A DNA stretch of 64,000 nt from Elephas maximus indicus (GCF_024166365.1 NC_064830.1:84686721-84750720); one strand, 5' to 3'; counted from the first letter of the stretch, positions 10,117 to 21,137 are shown. Translations and numbers: made by a program. Notes: generated by a model from the sequence alone, not told the origin.

Positions 10117-10521
10117 AAAGATGAACAATGAGATAGGGAAAATAGAATTGATGCCTTCTGATTGTGGTGTTGACAAAGAGTGTTGAATATACTACTGACT
10201 GCCAAAAAATTGAGCAGATCAGTCTTAGAAGAAATACAGCCAGAATGCCCCTTATAAGAGAGGATGATGAGACCAGCTCACCTACTTTGGACACGTCATC
10301 AGGAAAGACCAATCATTAAAAAAGGACATCGTGTTTGGTAAAGTAGAAGGCCAGCGAAAATGAGGGAAACCCTCAATGAGATGAACTGACACTATGGTCA
10401 CGACAATGGGCTCAAACATATCAAATATCATGAAGATGATGTAGGACCGGGCAATGTTTCGTTCTGTTATACACAAGGTCACCGTGAGTCAGAGCCGACT
10501 TAATGACAACTAACAACAACA
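10117..10521 (+). repeat. RTE/BovB-type LINE, 3' end
   Basis: The plus-strand order 'attgatgccttctgattgtgg', 'gaagaaatacagccagaatg', 'ctttggacacgtcatcagg' and 'gtgagtcagagccgacttaa', ending in (aac)n, is the 3' part of the RTE element seen complete in outline at 40,559-42,313. It is non-coding here because of frame breaks. Confidence 0.9.
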
Positions 10522-10612
10522 ATTCATACATAGAAGCTAGAGTTCTAAAGGGTCTGGCCCAAAGTCAAACTTGGCCTTCCATTCAATGCATATCGATCAG
10601 TGTTGGGCACTA

Positions 10613-10747
10613 CAGAGACCTGGTAGCGCAGTGGTTAAGAGCTCAGCTGCTCTTTGGAAACCCTATGGGGCAGTTCTGCTCTGCCCTATAGGGTTGCTAC
10701 GAGTTGGAATCAACTCAACAGCAACAGGTTTGGTTTTGGGTTTTTTC
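10613..10747 (+). repeat. AfroSINE-type SINE, class A, internal deletion
   Basis: The head 'acctggtagcgcagtggttaag' jumps straight to 'ctgctctttggaaaccc', losing the B-box region. Perfect 11-bp copies of 'gttgggcacta' (10,602-10,612 and 10,748-10,758) bound it. Confidence 0.93.
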
Positions 10748-11077
10748 GTTGGGCACTATGCTAGACTCTGGAGATAAATGGAAAACAAAGCAGGCAAGGT
10801 TCCTGCCTTCAAGGAACATAGAAGCTAATGAGTTAGTATCAGAGCTGAGGGCTCCTGCTTCCCACTCAGATGCTCTTTTCTCCAAGATACTAGAAATGCT
10901 GCCATGGACAGCCTGCTCATTACAGGATGCTGGTCTTCCCACCTGGAGTAGAAACCCAGCAAAGACAGGAACACTATGGTTTTATTTCCTCTTGCTCCAC
11001 TTCTAGAGCCTAGTATTTTGCTTGCAGTCAGCCAGGACCACAGGTTTCCCCTTCAATTGTATAGGGTGAGAGGGGAC

Positions 11078-11799
11078 TTTTTTTTTTTTTTTTCCTTTTA
11101 TTGGTCTTTAAATAAAGGCTTACAGAATAAACTAGTTTCTCCTCAAACAGCTAGTACACACATTGTTCTATGACATTGGTTAACAACCCCACGACATGTC
11201 AACAACACTCTCCCTTCTCAACCCTGGGTTCTCTACCAGCTTTCCTGTCCCCTCCTGCCTGCAAGTTCCTGCCCCAGGGCTAGTGTGCCCCTTTAATCTT
11301 GTTTTGTCCATGGGCCTCTTCAATCTTTGGTTGAAGGGTAAACCTCAGGTGTGACCTCATTACTGAGCTGAAAGAGTGTCCGGGAGCCATGCTCTCAGGG
11401 TTTCTCCTGTCTGTCAGGCCAGCAAATCTGGTCTTTCTTTTGGAGTGAGAATTTTGTTCTACGTTTTTCTCCAGCTCTGTCCAGGACCCTCTATTGTGAT
11501 CTCTGTCAGAGCAGTCAGTGGTGGTAGCCAGACACCATCTAGAAGTACTGGACTCAGGTTGGTGAAGGCCGTGGTAGATGTGGTCCATTAGTCCTTTGGA
11601 CTAATCTTTCCTTTGTGTCTTTAGTTTTCTTCATTCTTCCTTGCTCCTGAAGAGGTGAGACCAGTAGAGTATCCTAGATGGCCGCTCACAGGCTTTTAAG
11701 ACCCCAGACGCTACTCACCAAAGTAGAATGTAGAACATTTTCTTTATAAACTATGTTATGCCAGTTGAGCTAGATAGACATTCCCCAAGACCAGGGTCC
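11078..11799 (-). repeat. Near-complete ~0.72-kb poly(A)-tailed retroposon (R1)
   Basis: The reverse strand ends in a 16-A tail (11,078-11,093 as T) preceded by 'ccaataaaagg'. It is bounded by 'tgagaggggac' (11,067-11,077) and 'tgagagggggc' (11,800-11,810), which match at 10 of 11 bases, so the whole 722 bp behaves as one retroposed unit. Pieces of the same family lie at 1,696, 24,779, 42,347 and 44,675. No open reading frame of note is kept. I have no secure family name; it may be a 3' region of an L1-type element or a non-autonomous rider. Confidence 0.7.
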
Positions 11800-11839
11800 T
11801 GAGAGGGGGCTTCTGTTTCATGAACACTACTATTAAGAT

Positions 11840-11955
11840 TAGCTCCCACGTGTTAAATGGGGACCCTGCCCGGCAGTATGTTAAGCATTTTACCCGCATT
11901 CTCTCATTTAATTCTCACAACACCCCAGTGAGGCGGTGATATGCACATTTTACAA
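11840..11955 (-). repeat. MIR-like SINE
   Basis: The segment 'cattctctcatttaattctcac', 'aacaccccagtgaggcggtg' and 'acattttacaaatta' is MIR/L2-like. Confidence 0.55.
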
Positions 11956-12004
11956 ATTACCACTATTGTCCCAACCCCTTTAAGTGGCCAATGAAGACTT
12001 TACC

Positions 12005-12203
12005 ATCAGGTGCTGTTGAGTTGATTCTGGCAACCCTATGTGTGTCAGAGTAGAACTATGCTCCATGGGGTTTTTAATGGTTGATTTTTCAGAAGTAGAT
12101 TGCCAGGCCTTTCTTCCAAGTCACCTCTGGGTGGACCTGAACCACCAATCTTTTGGTTAGTAGTGAAGTGTGTTAACCATTTGCACCACCCAGGGACTCC
12201 CAT
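12005..12203 (-). repeat. AfroSINE-type SINE, class B
   Basis: This is a complete minus copy, from 'tcaggtgctgttgagttgatt' to 'accacccagggactccc'. It is the first of four SINEs in a row. Confidence 0.93.
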
Positions 12204-12206
12204 AAA

Positions 12207-12394
12207 GACCTTGTTGTTATTAGGTGCCATCAAGTCATTTTCGACTCATGGTGACCTCACGTGACAAAGTAGAACTCCCCCAAAGGGTTTTCTTGGCTGT
12301 AATCTTTGTGGAAGAAGATTGCCAGGTCTTTCTCCCACAGCCAATTGATGGGTTCAAATCACAAGCACTTAACCTTTTGTACCACTAGGGCTCC
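12207..12394 (-). repeat. AfroSINE-type SINE, class C
   Basis: The copy runs from 'gttgttattaggtgccatcaag' to the head 'accactagggctcc'. The head supplies the 'agggctcctta' site used by the next two SINEs. Confidence 0.93.
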
Positions 12395-12397
12395 TTA

Positions 12398-12557
12398 CCA
12401 CCACCCATTGCCATCAAGTCGATTCCGACTCATAGCAACCCTGTAGGATATAATAGAACTGCCCCATAAAGTTTCCAAGGAGCACCGGGTAGATTCGAAC
12501 TGCCCACCTTTTGTTTAGCAGCCATAGCACTTAGCCACTATGCCACCAGGATTTCCA
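12398..12557 (-). repeat. AfroSINE-type SINE, class A
   Basis: This 160-bp copy is bounded by 'agggctcctta' at 12,387-12,397 and 12,558-12,568. Confidence 0.95.
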
Positions 12558-12568
12558 AGGGCTCCTTA

Positions 12569-12784
12569 AAAAGAAACCCATAGCTGTTAAGTCGATTCCG
12601 ACTCGTAGCAACACTACAGGACAGAGTAGAACTGCCCCATAGAGTTTCCAAGAACCACCTGGTGGATCCAAACTGCTGACCTTTTGGTTAGCAGCCGTAG
12701 GAGTTAACCACTATGCCACCAGGGTTTCCAAGGGCTTTTGGTTAGCAGCCGTAGGAGTTAACCACTATGCCACCAGGGTTTCCA
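12569..12784 (-). repeat. AfroSINE-type SINE, class A, with 54-bp internal tandem duplication
   Basis: The copy is bounded by 'agggctcctta' at 12,558-12,568 and 12,785-12,795. Its head region is duplicated: bases 12,681-12,734 and 12,735-12,788 are identical. Without the duplication it would be about 162 bp, like its neighbour. Confidence 0.95.
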
Positions 12785-12795
12785 AGGGCTCCTTA

Positions 12796-13550
12796 GATAG
12801 GTGGAAATAAGCAGGTCTGAATCCAACAGTCTGAGACTCTGCATCAGTCCTCCTCCTGGCTTCTACTCTGCTTCTGACCTTGGACTTTAGTTCTGAAAGC
12901 TGGATTTCTGCCTCTTCCTTCTAGCTGAGTCCTGGGCTTAGCCAACTGCATGCAGTTAGAATCCTGCCTAGTTTATCATTCCCTCTCTGTGTCTCAGGGA
13001 TTAGAGTCCCACCCTTGGATCCTAGCATGGATATCCATGACCACGTTACCTACTGACAGTCTATTCACCCACCTCCTTATTTTCTGGGGTCTCCAAATGT
13101 CACTTTATCCTAGATTCCCCATTGACCTGCTCTACCTGCCTGAATGACCTGTCAGAGACGGTCCTCTCTTGATAGGTCCTCTCTTGCTGTTTAGACTGAC
13201 TCAGACAATTCCTTCTCCCTCAGAATATAATCTGACTCTAGAAGGCTCTTAGGACTTTGCAAGGTGTGTTTAGCACTTCCGTGTTTTGTTTCCTCGTTCT
13301 CAGTTGTGGCCGAGATTATTCAGGTCCTTACCCAATCCATCTCTCCTCTTCCTGGGCACACAACTAGACTACATTTGCCAGCCTCTCTTGCAGTTAGGAG
13401 AAGCCATGTGAATGAGTCTTGCCAACAAAGCATGGACATAACTGAGGCACCATTTCCAGGACTGGCTCAATATACCTCCTATGTGCTATCTTCTGTTCTC
13501 TTTCCCCATCTGCTGGCTCATTGGAGGAATTTCAAGGTCCTAGAAGAGGG
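12796..13550. other. Intergenic, no gene recognised
   Basis: An open frame of 102 codons at 13,264-13,572 runs into a SINE head and shows no known domain. I call no gene. Confidence 0.5.
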
Positions 13551-13714
13551 CCCTGGAGCCCACGTGGTGTAAGTAGTTAAGAGCTAGGCTGCTAACCAAA
13601 AGGTTGGCAGTTCAAATCCACCAGCTGCTCCTTGGAAACTCTATGGGACAGTTCTACTCTGTCTTATAGGGTCGCTATGAGTCGGAACCAGTTCAATAGC
13701 ACCTAACAACAACA
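13551..13714 (+). repeat. AfroSINE-type SINE, class A
   Basis: The copy runs from 'ctggagcccacgtggtgtaag' to 'agcacctaacaacaacag'. The (aac)-type end is the same as the RTE 3' end. Confidence 0.93.
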
Positions 13715-14019
13715 GAACAGGGCAGAGTTACAAGATTGAGTTCCTGATGTAGAGCAGAAATCTCCTTGACCTGCTTTTGACTGGGCTGTAAGAAATAAAT
13801 CTTTATTGTATTAGGACACTCATACTTGGGGTCACTTTTTACAGCAGCTACTGTTATTTACCTTAACTAATACATCTGTCTAATCCAAGCTTCTATCCCC
13901 TCTCCTAGCCAATGAGTAAATACAGCCAAGCCCACTGGGAACTTTTGGTGGCCTCGTGTCTGGTCCAACGATTTCAAATATGAGATCTTACTGCAACTAT
14001 TCTTGCTCTCTCCTGCAAT

Positions 14020-14158
14020 CTGTTCCCTACACAGAATCCCAAGTGACCCTTTACAATGTAAATATGATTATATCATTCCACTGCTCAAAATCCTCCAGTG
14101 GCTGCCTCCTGCTCTTTGGAAATCTTCCCCAGAACCAATCAAAACAGCCTCTGCACTG
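14020..14158 (+). repeat. L2-like LINE fragment
   Basis: The segment 'attccactgctcaaaatcctcc' and 'agtggctgcctcctgctctt' is typical L2 3' wording. An ERVL-type pol remnant follows. Confidence 0.5.
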
Positions 14159-15029
14159 GAGATGCAGCTATTGATCTGGTAGATGAGTTCTTTTCAATTC
14201 CCATTAGAAAGGAGGATCCAGAGCAGTTCAATTCACCTGGGACAAAGACTTGTACACATTTATGGCCATACCCAGAGCTGGATTAACTCTTTGGCTCTCT
14301 GTCACAATGTAGTCCCAAGAGACCTTGATCTTCTAGATATTCCACGGGACATCACTTGGGTCCTCTATATTGATAATGTCGCGCTGATCCCACCAGGTAA
14401 GCAAGGTGTGAAAATATCTGGATGTTCCAGTGTGCCAAAGGATGGGAGATAAACCCCTACAAAGATTCAGGAGCCTGCCACATTGGTGAAGTCTTCCTTC
14501 CAGTCTAGCGGTCTGGGACATACTAGGACATCCCGTCCAAGAAAAAGGAAAGGCGGCATTGCACCTTGTACCTCTTATCACTAAGAGAGAAATAGCACTA
14601 GGTAGGTTCCTTTAGGTTTTAAAGACAGTTCATATCAAACTGAGGGAGGCCTCTTCTTGCTGCTTCGGAAAGCTATTGATTTTGAATTGGGCCCATAGCA
14701 AAAGAGTGCCTTTCAGGAAGTTCCAGCTGAGGTACAAGTGGTCCTGCCACTTGGGCCACATGACATGGCAGATCCCATGGCGTAGAGGTATCTGTGGTAG
14801 ATAACGACACCATGTGGAATCTCTGACCAGCACCAACAGGAGAATTGTAACATAGCCCTTAGGGCTCTGGAGCAAGGCCATGATATCTGCAACAGAGAAT
14901 TCTTCAACATTTGAAAAAGCAGCTCCTAGCATGCTGCTGAGCCCTACACCATGGGACATTCATCATGAGCTGGCTATTGTCAGACCCTTCAAGTTATAAG
15001 ATTGGGCAAGTAGAGCAAAAAATCCATAC
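14159..15029 (+). pseudogene. ERVL-type endogenous retrovirus pol remnant, reverse-transcriptase part
   Basis: Short open pieces in the plus strand (14,098-14,286 and 14,183-14,452) read as ERVL-class pol. In the reverse-transcriptase part the catalytic box, normally YIDD, reads YIDN (14,366-14,377), so the second Asp is lost. Stops and frame shifts break the rest. The remnant continues at 16,204-17,614 beyond a younger LTR and SINEs. It is an old, non-functional genomic fossil. I infer class from the order and wording of pol; no envelope-like region was seen. Confidence 0.75.
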
Positions 15030-15082
15030 CCATTGCTGTCGAGTCGATCTTGATTAGTAGTGACCCTATAGGGCAGATTAAG
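15030..15082 (-). repeat. SINE tail fragment
   Basis: The segment 'cccattgctgtcgagtcgatc' and 'gaccctatagggcag' is the tail end of a class A SINE, cut off at the LTR boundary. Confidence 0.8.
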
Positions 15083-15979
15083 TTGTGAGTGCTAATTGTT
15101 AACAGGGTTAATGGTGATTGTAAAAATTGTAATTGTAGAAGCTATAAGTACAAAAATAGCGGACTAAGGGGGAGGCACTGCTGGACTGGAGTACAGAGGC
15201 TGAACCTAAAGTCCCTTAAAGGTTTTGCTATGCTGATAGCTTATGAGACTCAGAGCAACGGAATGATCTCAGATGAATTTTGTCAGAGGCTGGAAAGAGT
15301 GAAGACAAGATGACCTTTGGAGAACCTGACCAGATCAGATGGAAACTCGTAGCAGACCTGAAGGTGAGGTTACCTGAGTAACCTCATCCTGTGGACTCTG
15401 CTATATTGACAGACTAATTGTTGATGACTGTTTTGGACCAGTAAAATGTTTGGGAGGGGGAATTTATCCTCCAAATATGAAAGAACCATGGCTAGAAAAG
15501 CCAGGGGGTGGCCTGTGGTGTGATTAATTACTTTTGTATGTGGTCTTTCCTATCCATGGGCTTGTAACTCCCACCCAGGTGATTGTGTGATAGGGTAAAT
15601 GTGACCTACCAAAGGGATTGGTCAGCTTTGCCTTAAAAGAGAGCCAATTCCAGAGCAGGGAAGAAGACTCCACCACCACCAAAGAAGGAGAAGCTGACAG
15701 GTGAGACCAGCAGCAGGAGATGGCGCTGTGGGCTTCCTGGCCCACGGAGAGAGAAAGTTGAGTACCTTTGGGCAGAAATTAAGGGCCAGGGAGAAGCGTG
15801 CCTCTGATCACAGCTGGGGAGAGCCTATCCTGATGAAAGAGCTGTATCCTGAGTGTTCTTGAGCCTGAAATGTGACTGTTATTTCCAGAATAAACCACAT
15901 AATTGTGAGTATGGTCTGTGAGTTCTGTGTGATCATTGCAATGAATTATCAAACCTAGTAGAAATTGCTGTGGGAGGGA
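15083..15979 (+). repeat. Long terminal repeat (~0.9 kb), ERV-type
   Basis: A unique-looking 0.9-kb block sits inside the ERVL remnant. It has LTR-like features near its 3' part: 'gccttaaaagagagcc', then 'ccagaataaaccacataattg' (polyadenylation signal region). Directly after it, 'tagtgtcagaagtgg' (about 15,985) resembles a tRNA-Leu-type primer-binding site. I infer a 5' LTR with a scrap of internal sequence; the 5' boundary is uncertain. Confidence 0.5.
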
Positions 15980-16117
15980 CAGTTAGTGTCAGAAGTGGTG
16001 GAGATGGTGGAGAGAGGGGGCTTGTTTGACCTCTGTCTCAAAAGAATCAGCCTTGGGCTGTTGATTCTGGTTCTTCTTCTCCCTTGTAGGTTGGAGGAGG
16101 TCAGACACTGTCCCCAA

Positions 16118-16203
16118 AACCCCTTAGAAGCAGCTGGTGGATTTGAACTGCCTACCTTTTGGTTAGCGTCCTGAGCTCTTAACCACTGCACCACCAGGGC
16201 TCC
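16118..16203 (-). repeat. SINE head fragment, class A
   Basis: The segment 'ctggtggatttgaactgcctac' to 'gcaccaccagggctcc' is the 5' half of a class A SINE, followed by a 17-A run. Confidence 0.85.
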
Positions 16204-17614
16204 AAAAAAAAAAAAAAAAACCCATAGTACAGTGGAAATAGCACTTTTAGGATTGATCCTGAGCAGGTCCAGAGGGTATAAGCAAGTTATACAAACTTGT
16301 GGCTCAAACTTCCATGTTGCCCGCCCACCTCTATTGCTCTTAATCCTCTTCCTCATCTCATACCAGTGTCCTAACAAGAAGTTTTCTACCGACAGCTGAA
16401 GGGGAAAAAATAACTCAAGCCAAGTTCATGGATGGGTTGGCTCAATGTATTGTGTGAGCTGAAAATGAGCTGCTGCCATAATATATCCCACCCAGGGCAG
16501 CTCTGAAAGATGGCGGGCAGAGCTTTGAGCAGTATACCGGTCCTCAGTTTTGCAGGGAGAGAAAAGTGGTCTGGATTAAGGATATATGTGTGCTTCTTGG
16601 GAGTGAATGGCTTGAGCATTGGCTGCGAGCCTTGGAAGAAAGATGTTGGAAGATCAGAAATAGACTTGAGGCAGAAGCACATAGATGGATCTGTGGGAGA
16701 GGTACAAAGTATGTGGATCTTTGTGTCTCTTGTCAATGCCCATCAGAGAGCACCCACCAAAAGAAAGAATTGAACAACCAGGTGGACAAGGTGACTTGTC
16801 AGCCAGCCTTTGTCCTCAGCTGTAACTGTGCTGGCACATCGTGCTCTTGAATGTGATAATCATGGTGGCAGGGATGGAGACTCTGCAAAAACCCAACAAC
16901 ATAGGACCCACTTGCTCTCACCAAGGCTGATCTAGCTGCTGCTGCTGCATATCTGGCCTGCCAGCATCATCTACTGACACTAACCACTCAGTATTGTGCC
17001 ATCCTTTGAGGAATCCAATCAGCCCACTGGTGGCAAGTTGACTGCATTGGACCACTTCTGGCCTAGAGGGAGCAGTGATTCATCCCTACTGGGATTCATG
17101 AATGTTCCAAGTATGGGTTTACCTTTCCTGCTCACAGTACCTCGGCTAGCACCACTATCTGAACTCTCATGGGATATCTGATTTTCCACCATGGGATACT
17201 AGATTACAAAGTCTTAGGCCAGGGGACTCACTTTATGGTGAAGGAGAGGTGACCATGGTCATACCATTCCACATCATTCAGAAGTGGCCTGTCTGATAGG
17301 AACACTGAAACCACCTCTTAAAGCACAGCCAAGACACCAGCTTGGGGATGACATTTTGTAGGGTTGAAGTGCTATCCTTCTAGATACTATATATACTTTG
17401 AACCAATGGCCATTATGGTGGTATATCCCTAATAGTTAGAATACATGGATCTGAAAACCGAGTAGTAGAAGTGGTCCCTCCATCATCACTCCCAGTGACC
17501 CACCTCCCATTGTGTTTCCTCTCCCCTCGACTTTAAGCTCAACTGGATTAGAGGTCCTCGTTCCTAGAGGACAGATGCTTCTCCAGGTGACACAGTACTG
17601 TTGCACTAATCTCA
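16204..17614 (+). pseudogene. ERVL-type pol remnant, RNase H and integrase part
   Basis: This is the continuation of the 14,159 remnant. Open pieces at 16,510-16,773 and 16,566-16,850 overlap in different frames, which shows a frame shift. The downstream text to about 17,600 keeps pol-like wording but has many stops. The order (RT part, then RNase H, then integrase) is as in a provirus. It is non-coding today. Confidence 0.65.
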
Positions 17615-17621
17615 GCTAGCT

Positions 17622-17827
17622 ATTATTATTGTTTGGTGCCATTCAGTCAGTTTTGACTCATAGTGATCCCATGTGAAAGAGTAGAACTGTCCCACAGGGT
17701 TTCTTAAGCTGTAATCTTTACAGGGGCAGATCAACAGGTCTTTCTCCCGTGAGTCACTGGGTGGGTCCGAGCTGCCAACCTTTCAGTTATCAGCCTAACT
17801 CCTAACTGTTATGCCACTGGGGCTCCA
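17622..17827 (-). repeat. AfroSINE-type SINE, class C
   Basis: The copy runs from 'tttggtgccattcagtcagttt' to 'tatgccactggggctcc'. The short repeat 'agctag' on both sides is a possible target duplication. Confidence 0.9.
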
Positions 17828-18111
17828 AGCTAGGCTACCACATGGTCATTTGGGGTTTCTTGTGCCAGTAGCCAAGCAGGCAAAGACAGGAGTTACTACA
17901 TACATTAGCAGGACTAATCAGCTCTCATTATCCCAAGGACAGAGGATTGCTGCTACATAATTAGGGGAGAGAAGAGGATGTCCGAAATCAGTATTCTTGG
18001 GGTGCCTCTTGGTGCCCCCATGCCAAGTTTTAACTATGAAAAGGCAATTACAGCAACCCCAGCCTGCTTCAGGCATGGAAAGCAGGGGTCAGAATCCTCA
18101 GAGACAAAGGT

Positions 18112-19145
18112 CTGGGTGAAATCCCTGGATAAGTAAAATCGCTGGACAAAATAAGCACATAAAAAATGCTCAACATCATTACTCATTGTGGAAATGCAAA
18201 CCAAAACCACAGTGAGATACCATGTCACACCTTCTAGGATGGCTATAATCAAAAAGGAAGATGTAGAAAAATTAGAACCCTCTTACATTGCTGGCGGGGA
18301 TGTAAAATGGTACAGCTGCTTTGGAAAACTGTCTGATGGCTTCTCAAAAAGTTAAACATAGAGTTTCCATATGACTCAGTAATTCCACTCCTAGGTATAT
18401 ACCCAAGAGACTTGAAAACATATGTCTACAAAAAATCTTGTGCACAAATATTCATAGAAGCGTTCACTACAATAGCCAAAGAGTAGAAACAACCCAGATG
18501 TCCATTAATTGATGAATGTTTAAACAAAATGTGGTATAGCCATACAATGGAGTGTTATTTGCCTATTAAAAGGAATGAAGTCCTGATACATGCCACAACG
18601 TGGATGAACCTTGAAAATATTATCAAGGGAAAGAAGTCAGACACAAAACAACCACAGATGATTCCATTTTTGTAAAATGTCCAGAATAGGCAAGTCCGTA
18701 GAGACAGAAAGTAGATTATTGGCTGCCAGGGGCTGGGAGGAAGAGGAATGGGGAGGAACTGCGAATGGATCTGGGGTGATGAAAATGTTTTGAAATTAGA
18801 TAGTGGTGATGGTTGCACTCTTTGTGGCTATATTAAAAAATACTGACTCTAGTTAATCACGAAAGGACAAATGTATGATCTCACTTGTATGAAATATGTA
18901 TGAAACAGGCAAATGTATACAGACCAAAGTTTGTTAGTGGTTATGAGGGGTGGGTGGGAGAGAGGGGAAAAGGAGAACTCACTGCTTAGGGGGTACCGAG
19001 CTATTAAGGGTGAAAATTTGGAAATAGATAATGGTCATGGTTGAATAGACATGATAGACATAACTAAAGTCACTGAATTGTGCGTGTAAAGAATGTTGAG
19101 ATGGTGAACAATTTATTACAAATATATATTTACCACAACTAGAAA
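18112..19145 (+). repeat. L1 LINE, 3' part (ORF2 end and 3' UTR)
   Basis: The text passes through 'aacatcattactcattgtgg', 'ggtatatacccaagagac', 'gtggtatagccatacaatgg' and 'ctgccaggggctgggagg'. These are standard landmarks of mammalian L1M 3' ends. From about 18,850 a second stretch of similar 3' sequence follows, so two L1 3' ends may be joined. Confidence 0.85.
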
Positions 19146-19334
19146 ATGGGGAAAATTATCTAGGGAGATTGGATGACTTAAAAAAAAAAGAACAAAACAC
19201 AGTAACCTTTAACTTTGATCTTTGAAAACAATGAGCCTACTGTATTTGGCTAATGTTTCTTGCCTCAACGCTGTTCCCGATTGAGGAGGTTGGACCTCCA
19301 TCACTCCAAGCCCTGCAATAATAATCCTTATTTA

Positions 19335-19522
19335 CTGTCCAGTATGGTAGCCACTAGCTACATGAGGGTGTTTACACTGAAAAGTGAACTAAATGAAATT
19401 TAAAATTACATTCCTCAGCCACACTAGCCACATTCCAAGCACTCAATAGTCACATGTGGCTACTAGATATAGAATATCTTCATAATTTCAGAAAGTTCTG
19501 CTGGACAGTGCTGTCCTAGCCT
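19335..19522 (+). repeat. Old DNA-transposon-like repeat
   Basis: The segment 'ggtagccactagctacatgag', 'cacactagccacattccaagc', 'catgtggctactag' and 'ctggacagtgctg' is the same mammal-wide repeat as at 2,895-3,720. Confidence 0.55.
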
Positions 19523-19781
19523 CAAATATGGGTTTGGAAGTGTTCCTGATATAAGACAAAAGGGTCCCCTGTGCCTATGTAGTCCCCTGTGTTCACTGCC
19601 AGTGAATACTCCTTATATCACTCCTTAGTTCACCCCAGGGGCCTGTTGGATCTCCTGAGCAATCCTTTATTTTCCCATCTCCCAGTGGGTTGATGTTGCT
19701 GGAAGTTTAGAAATGTAATAATAATTAAAGCAAAAATTGGTATTTTTGTTCTATACATTCTATATTTGGATTAGGACACGC

Positions 19782-20117
19782 TTGTTGTTGTTAGTTGCCA
19801 TCAAGTCAGCGCTGACTCGTGGTGAGCTTATGTATAACAGAACAAAATATTGCCTGGTCTTGCATCATCCTCACAATCTTTGGTATGTTTGACCCCATTG
19901 TTGCAGCCACCGTGTCAATCCATCTCATGGAGGTTTTCCCTCATTTTTGCTGATGCTCCACTTTACCAATCTTGGTGTCCTCTGCTAGCAATTGGTCTTT
20001 CCTGATAATGTGTCCAAAGAAAGCAAGACAAGTCTTGCCATCCTGACATTTAAGAAGCATTCTGGCTATACACCAAGACTGGTCTGTTTGTTCTTATTGT
20101 AGTCCACAATATAGCCA
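19782..20117 (-). repeat. RTE/BovB-type LINE, 3' end
   Basis: The minus-strand 3' end 'gttgttgttagttgccatcaag' is followed by 'attgttgcagccaccgtgtc' and 'aagcattctggctatac'. Only about 335 bp are kept. Confidence 0.88.
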
Positions 20118-20164
20118 ATGCCTTGTACCTCATAAACCCTCAATAATCATGTGCTGAATGAATG

Positions 20165-20342
20165 ATTAGTAACAGGAGCTAACGTTTATGTGTTATGTGC
20201 CAGGGACTATACCAGCTCCACACAGCAACACCGGAAGGTTAAATCACTCCAATTTTTTAGAAGAAACTGAAACCTAGAGAGGTTAAGAAATAGTACAGTC
20301 TATAAATAGAGGAGGTAAAATGCAAATTCAGGAGTCTTACTC
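20165..20342. repeat. MIR-like segment
   Basis: The segment 'ttatgtgttatgtgccaggga' and 'ttagaagaaactgaaacctagagagg' reads like MIR/L2 3' wording in minus orientation. It is diverged. Confidence 0.45.
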
Positions 20343-20555
20343 CGGAGTCCCTGGGTGGTGCAAATGATTAGCATGCTCTGCTGCTAACCCAAAAGGTTGG
20401 AGGTTTGAGTCTACCCAGAGGTGCCTCAAAAGAAAGGCCTGGCAATTTACTTTCTAAAAAATCAGTCATTGAACCCTATGGAGCACGGTTCTACTCTGAC
20501 AACACGGGGTTGCCATAAGTTGGAATCAATTCAACAGCAACTGCTGCTGGTGGTG
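20343..20555 (+). repeat. AfroSINE-type SINE, class B
   Basis: This is a complete plus copy, from 'ggagtccctgggtggtgcaaa' to 'caattcaacagcaactgctg'. Confidence 0.93.
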
Positions 20556-20626
20556 GTGCTCTAGAGTGGTAGTCCTTAACTAGGGCAATATACATGACCC
20601 AGAAGGCAGTACTGGGAGTGGAGGAG

Positions 20627-21132
20627 TGTGATGGTTAAGGTTGCATGTCAACTTGGCTGAGCCATGATTCTCAGTGGTTTGGTAGTTATACAATAATGTA
20701 GTTTGGCAGTTATGCAATGATGCAGTCATCCCACATTTTGTGATCTGATGTAAGCAGCCAATCAGTTGAAAAAGGAGTCTCCTTGGGGATGTGGCCCACA
20801 TCTAATATATACGGGTATTCTGGCAAAGCTTGTGCTCTCTGGATCCTGCATTCTGCTCATCATTCTCTGACCTCCAGTTCTTGGGACGTGAGCCAGCAGC
20901 CTGCCATCTGACCTGCTCACATCACATTTTGGGTTCATCACCCCCTGCAGCCACGTGAGTTAGGAGAAGCTTCCAACCTGATGCCTGACCCATGGATTTG
21001 GGACTTCCTAGCCTCCACAACTGCATAAGCCACTTCCTTGAAATAAACCTCTCTCCCTCTGTCTGTCTCTCTCTCTCTATATATATATACACTTCTCTGG
21101 TTTTGCTCCTCTAGAGAACCCGGCCTAAGACA
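20627..21132 (+). repeat. Solo LTR with 5-bp target duplication
   Basis: The LTR starts 'tgtgatggttaaggttgcatg' and ends 'cggcctaagaca'. Perfect 'aggag' copies lie at 20,622-20,626 and 21,133-21,137. A second copy of the same LTR is at 55,490-56,000. Five-base duplications and the wording fit an ERVL/MaLR-type solo LTR. Near its 3' end there is a CT/TA microsatellite (about 21,056-21,092). Confidence 0.85.
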
Positions 21133-21137
21133 AGGAG

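Noticed and set aside
12005..12795. CRISPR-like array of regular repeats
   Set aside because: The regularity comes from four SINEs in a row and a tandem duplication; spacers are not unique short units and the genome is mammalian.
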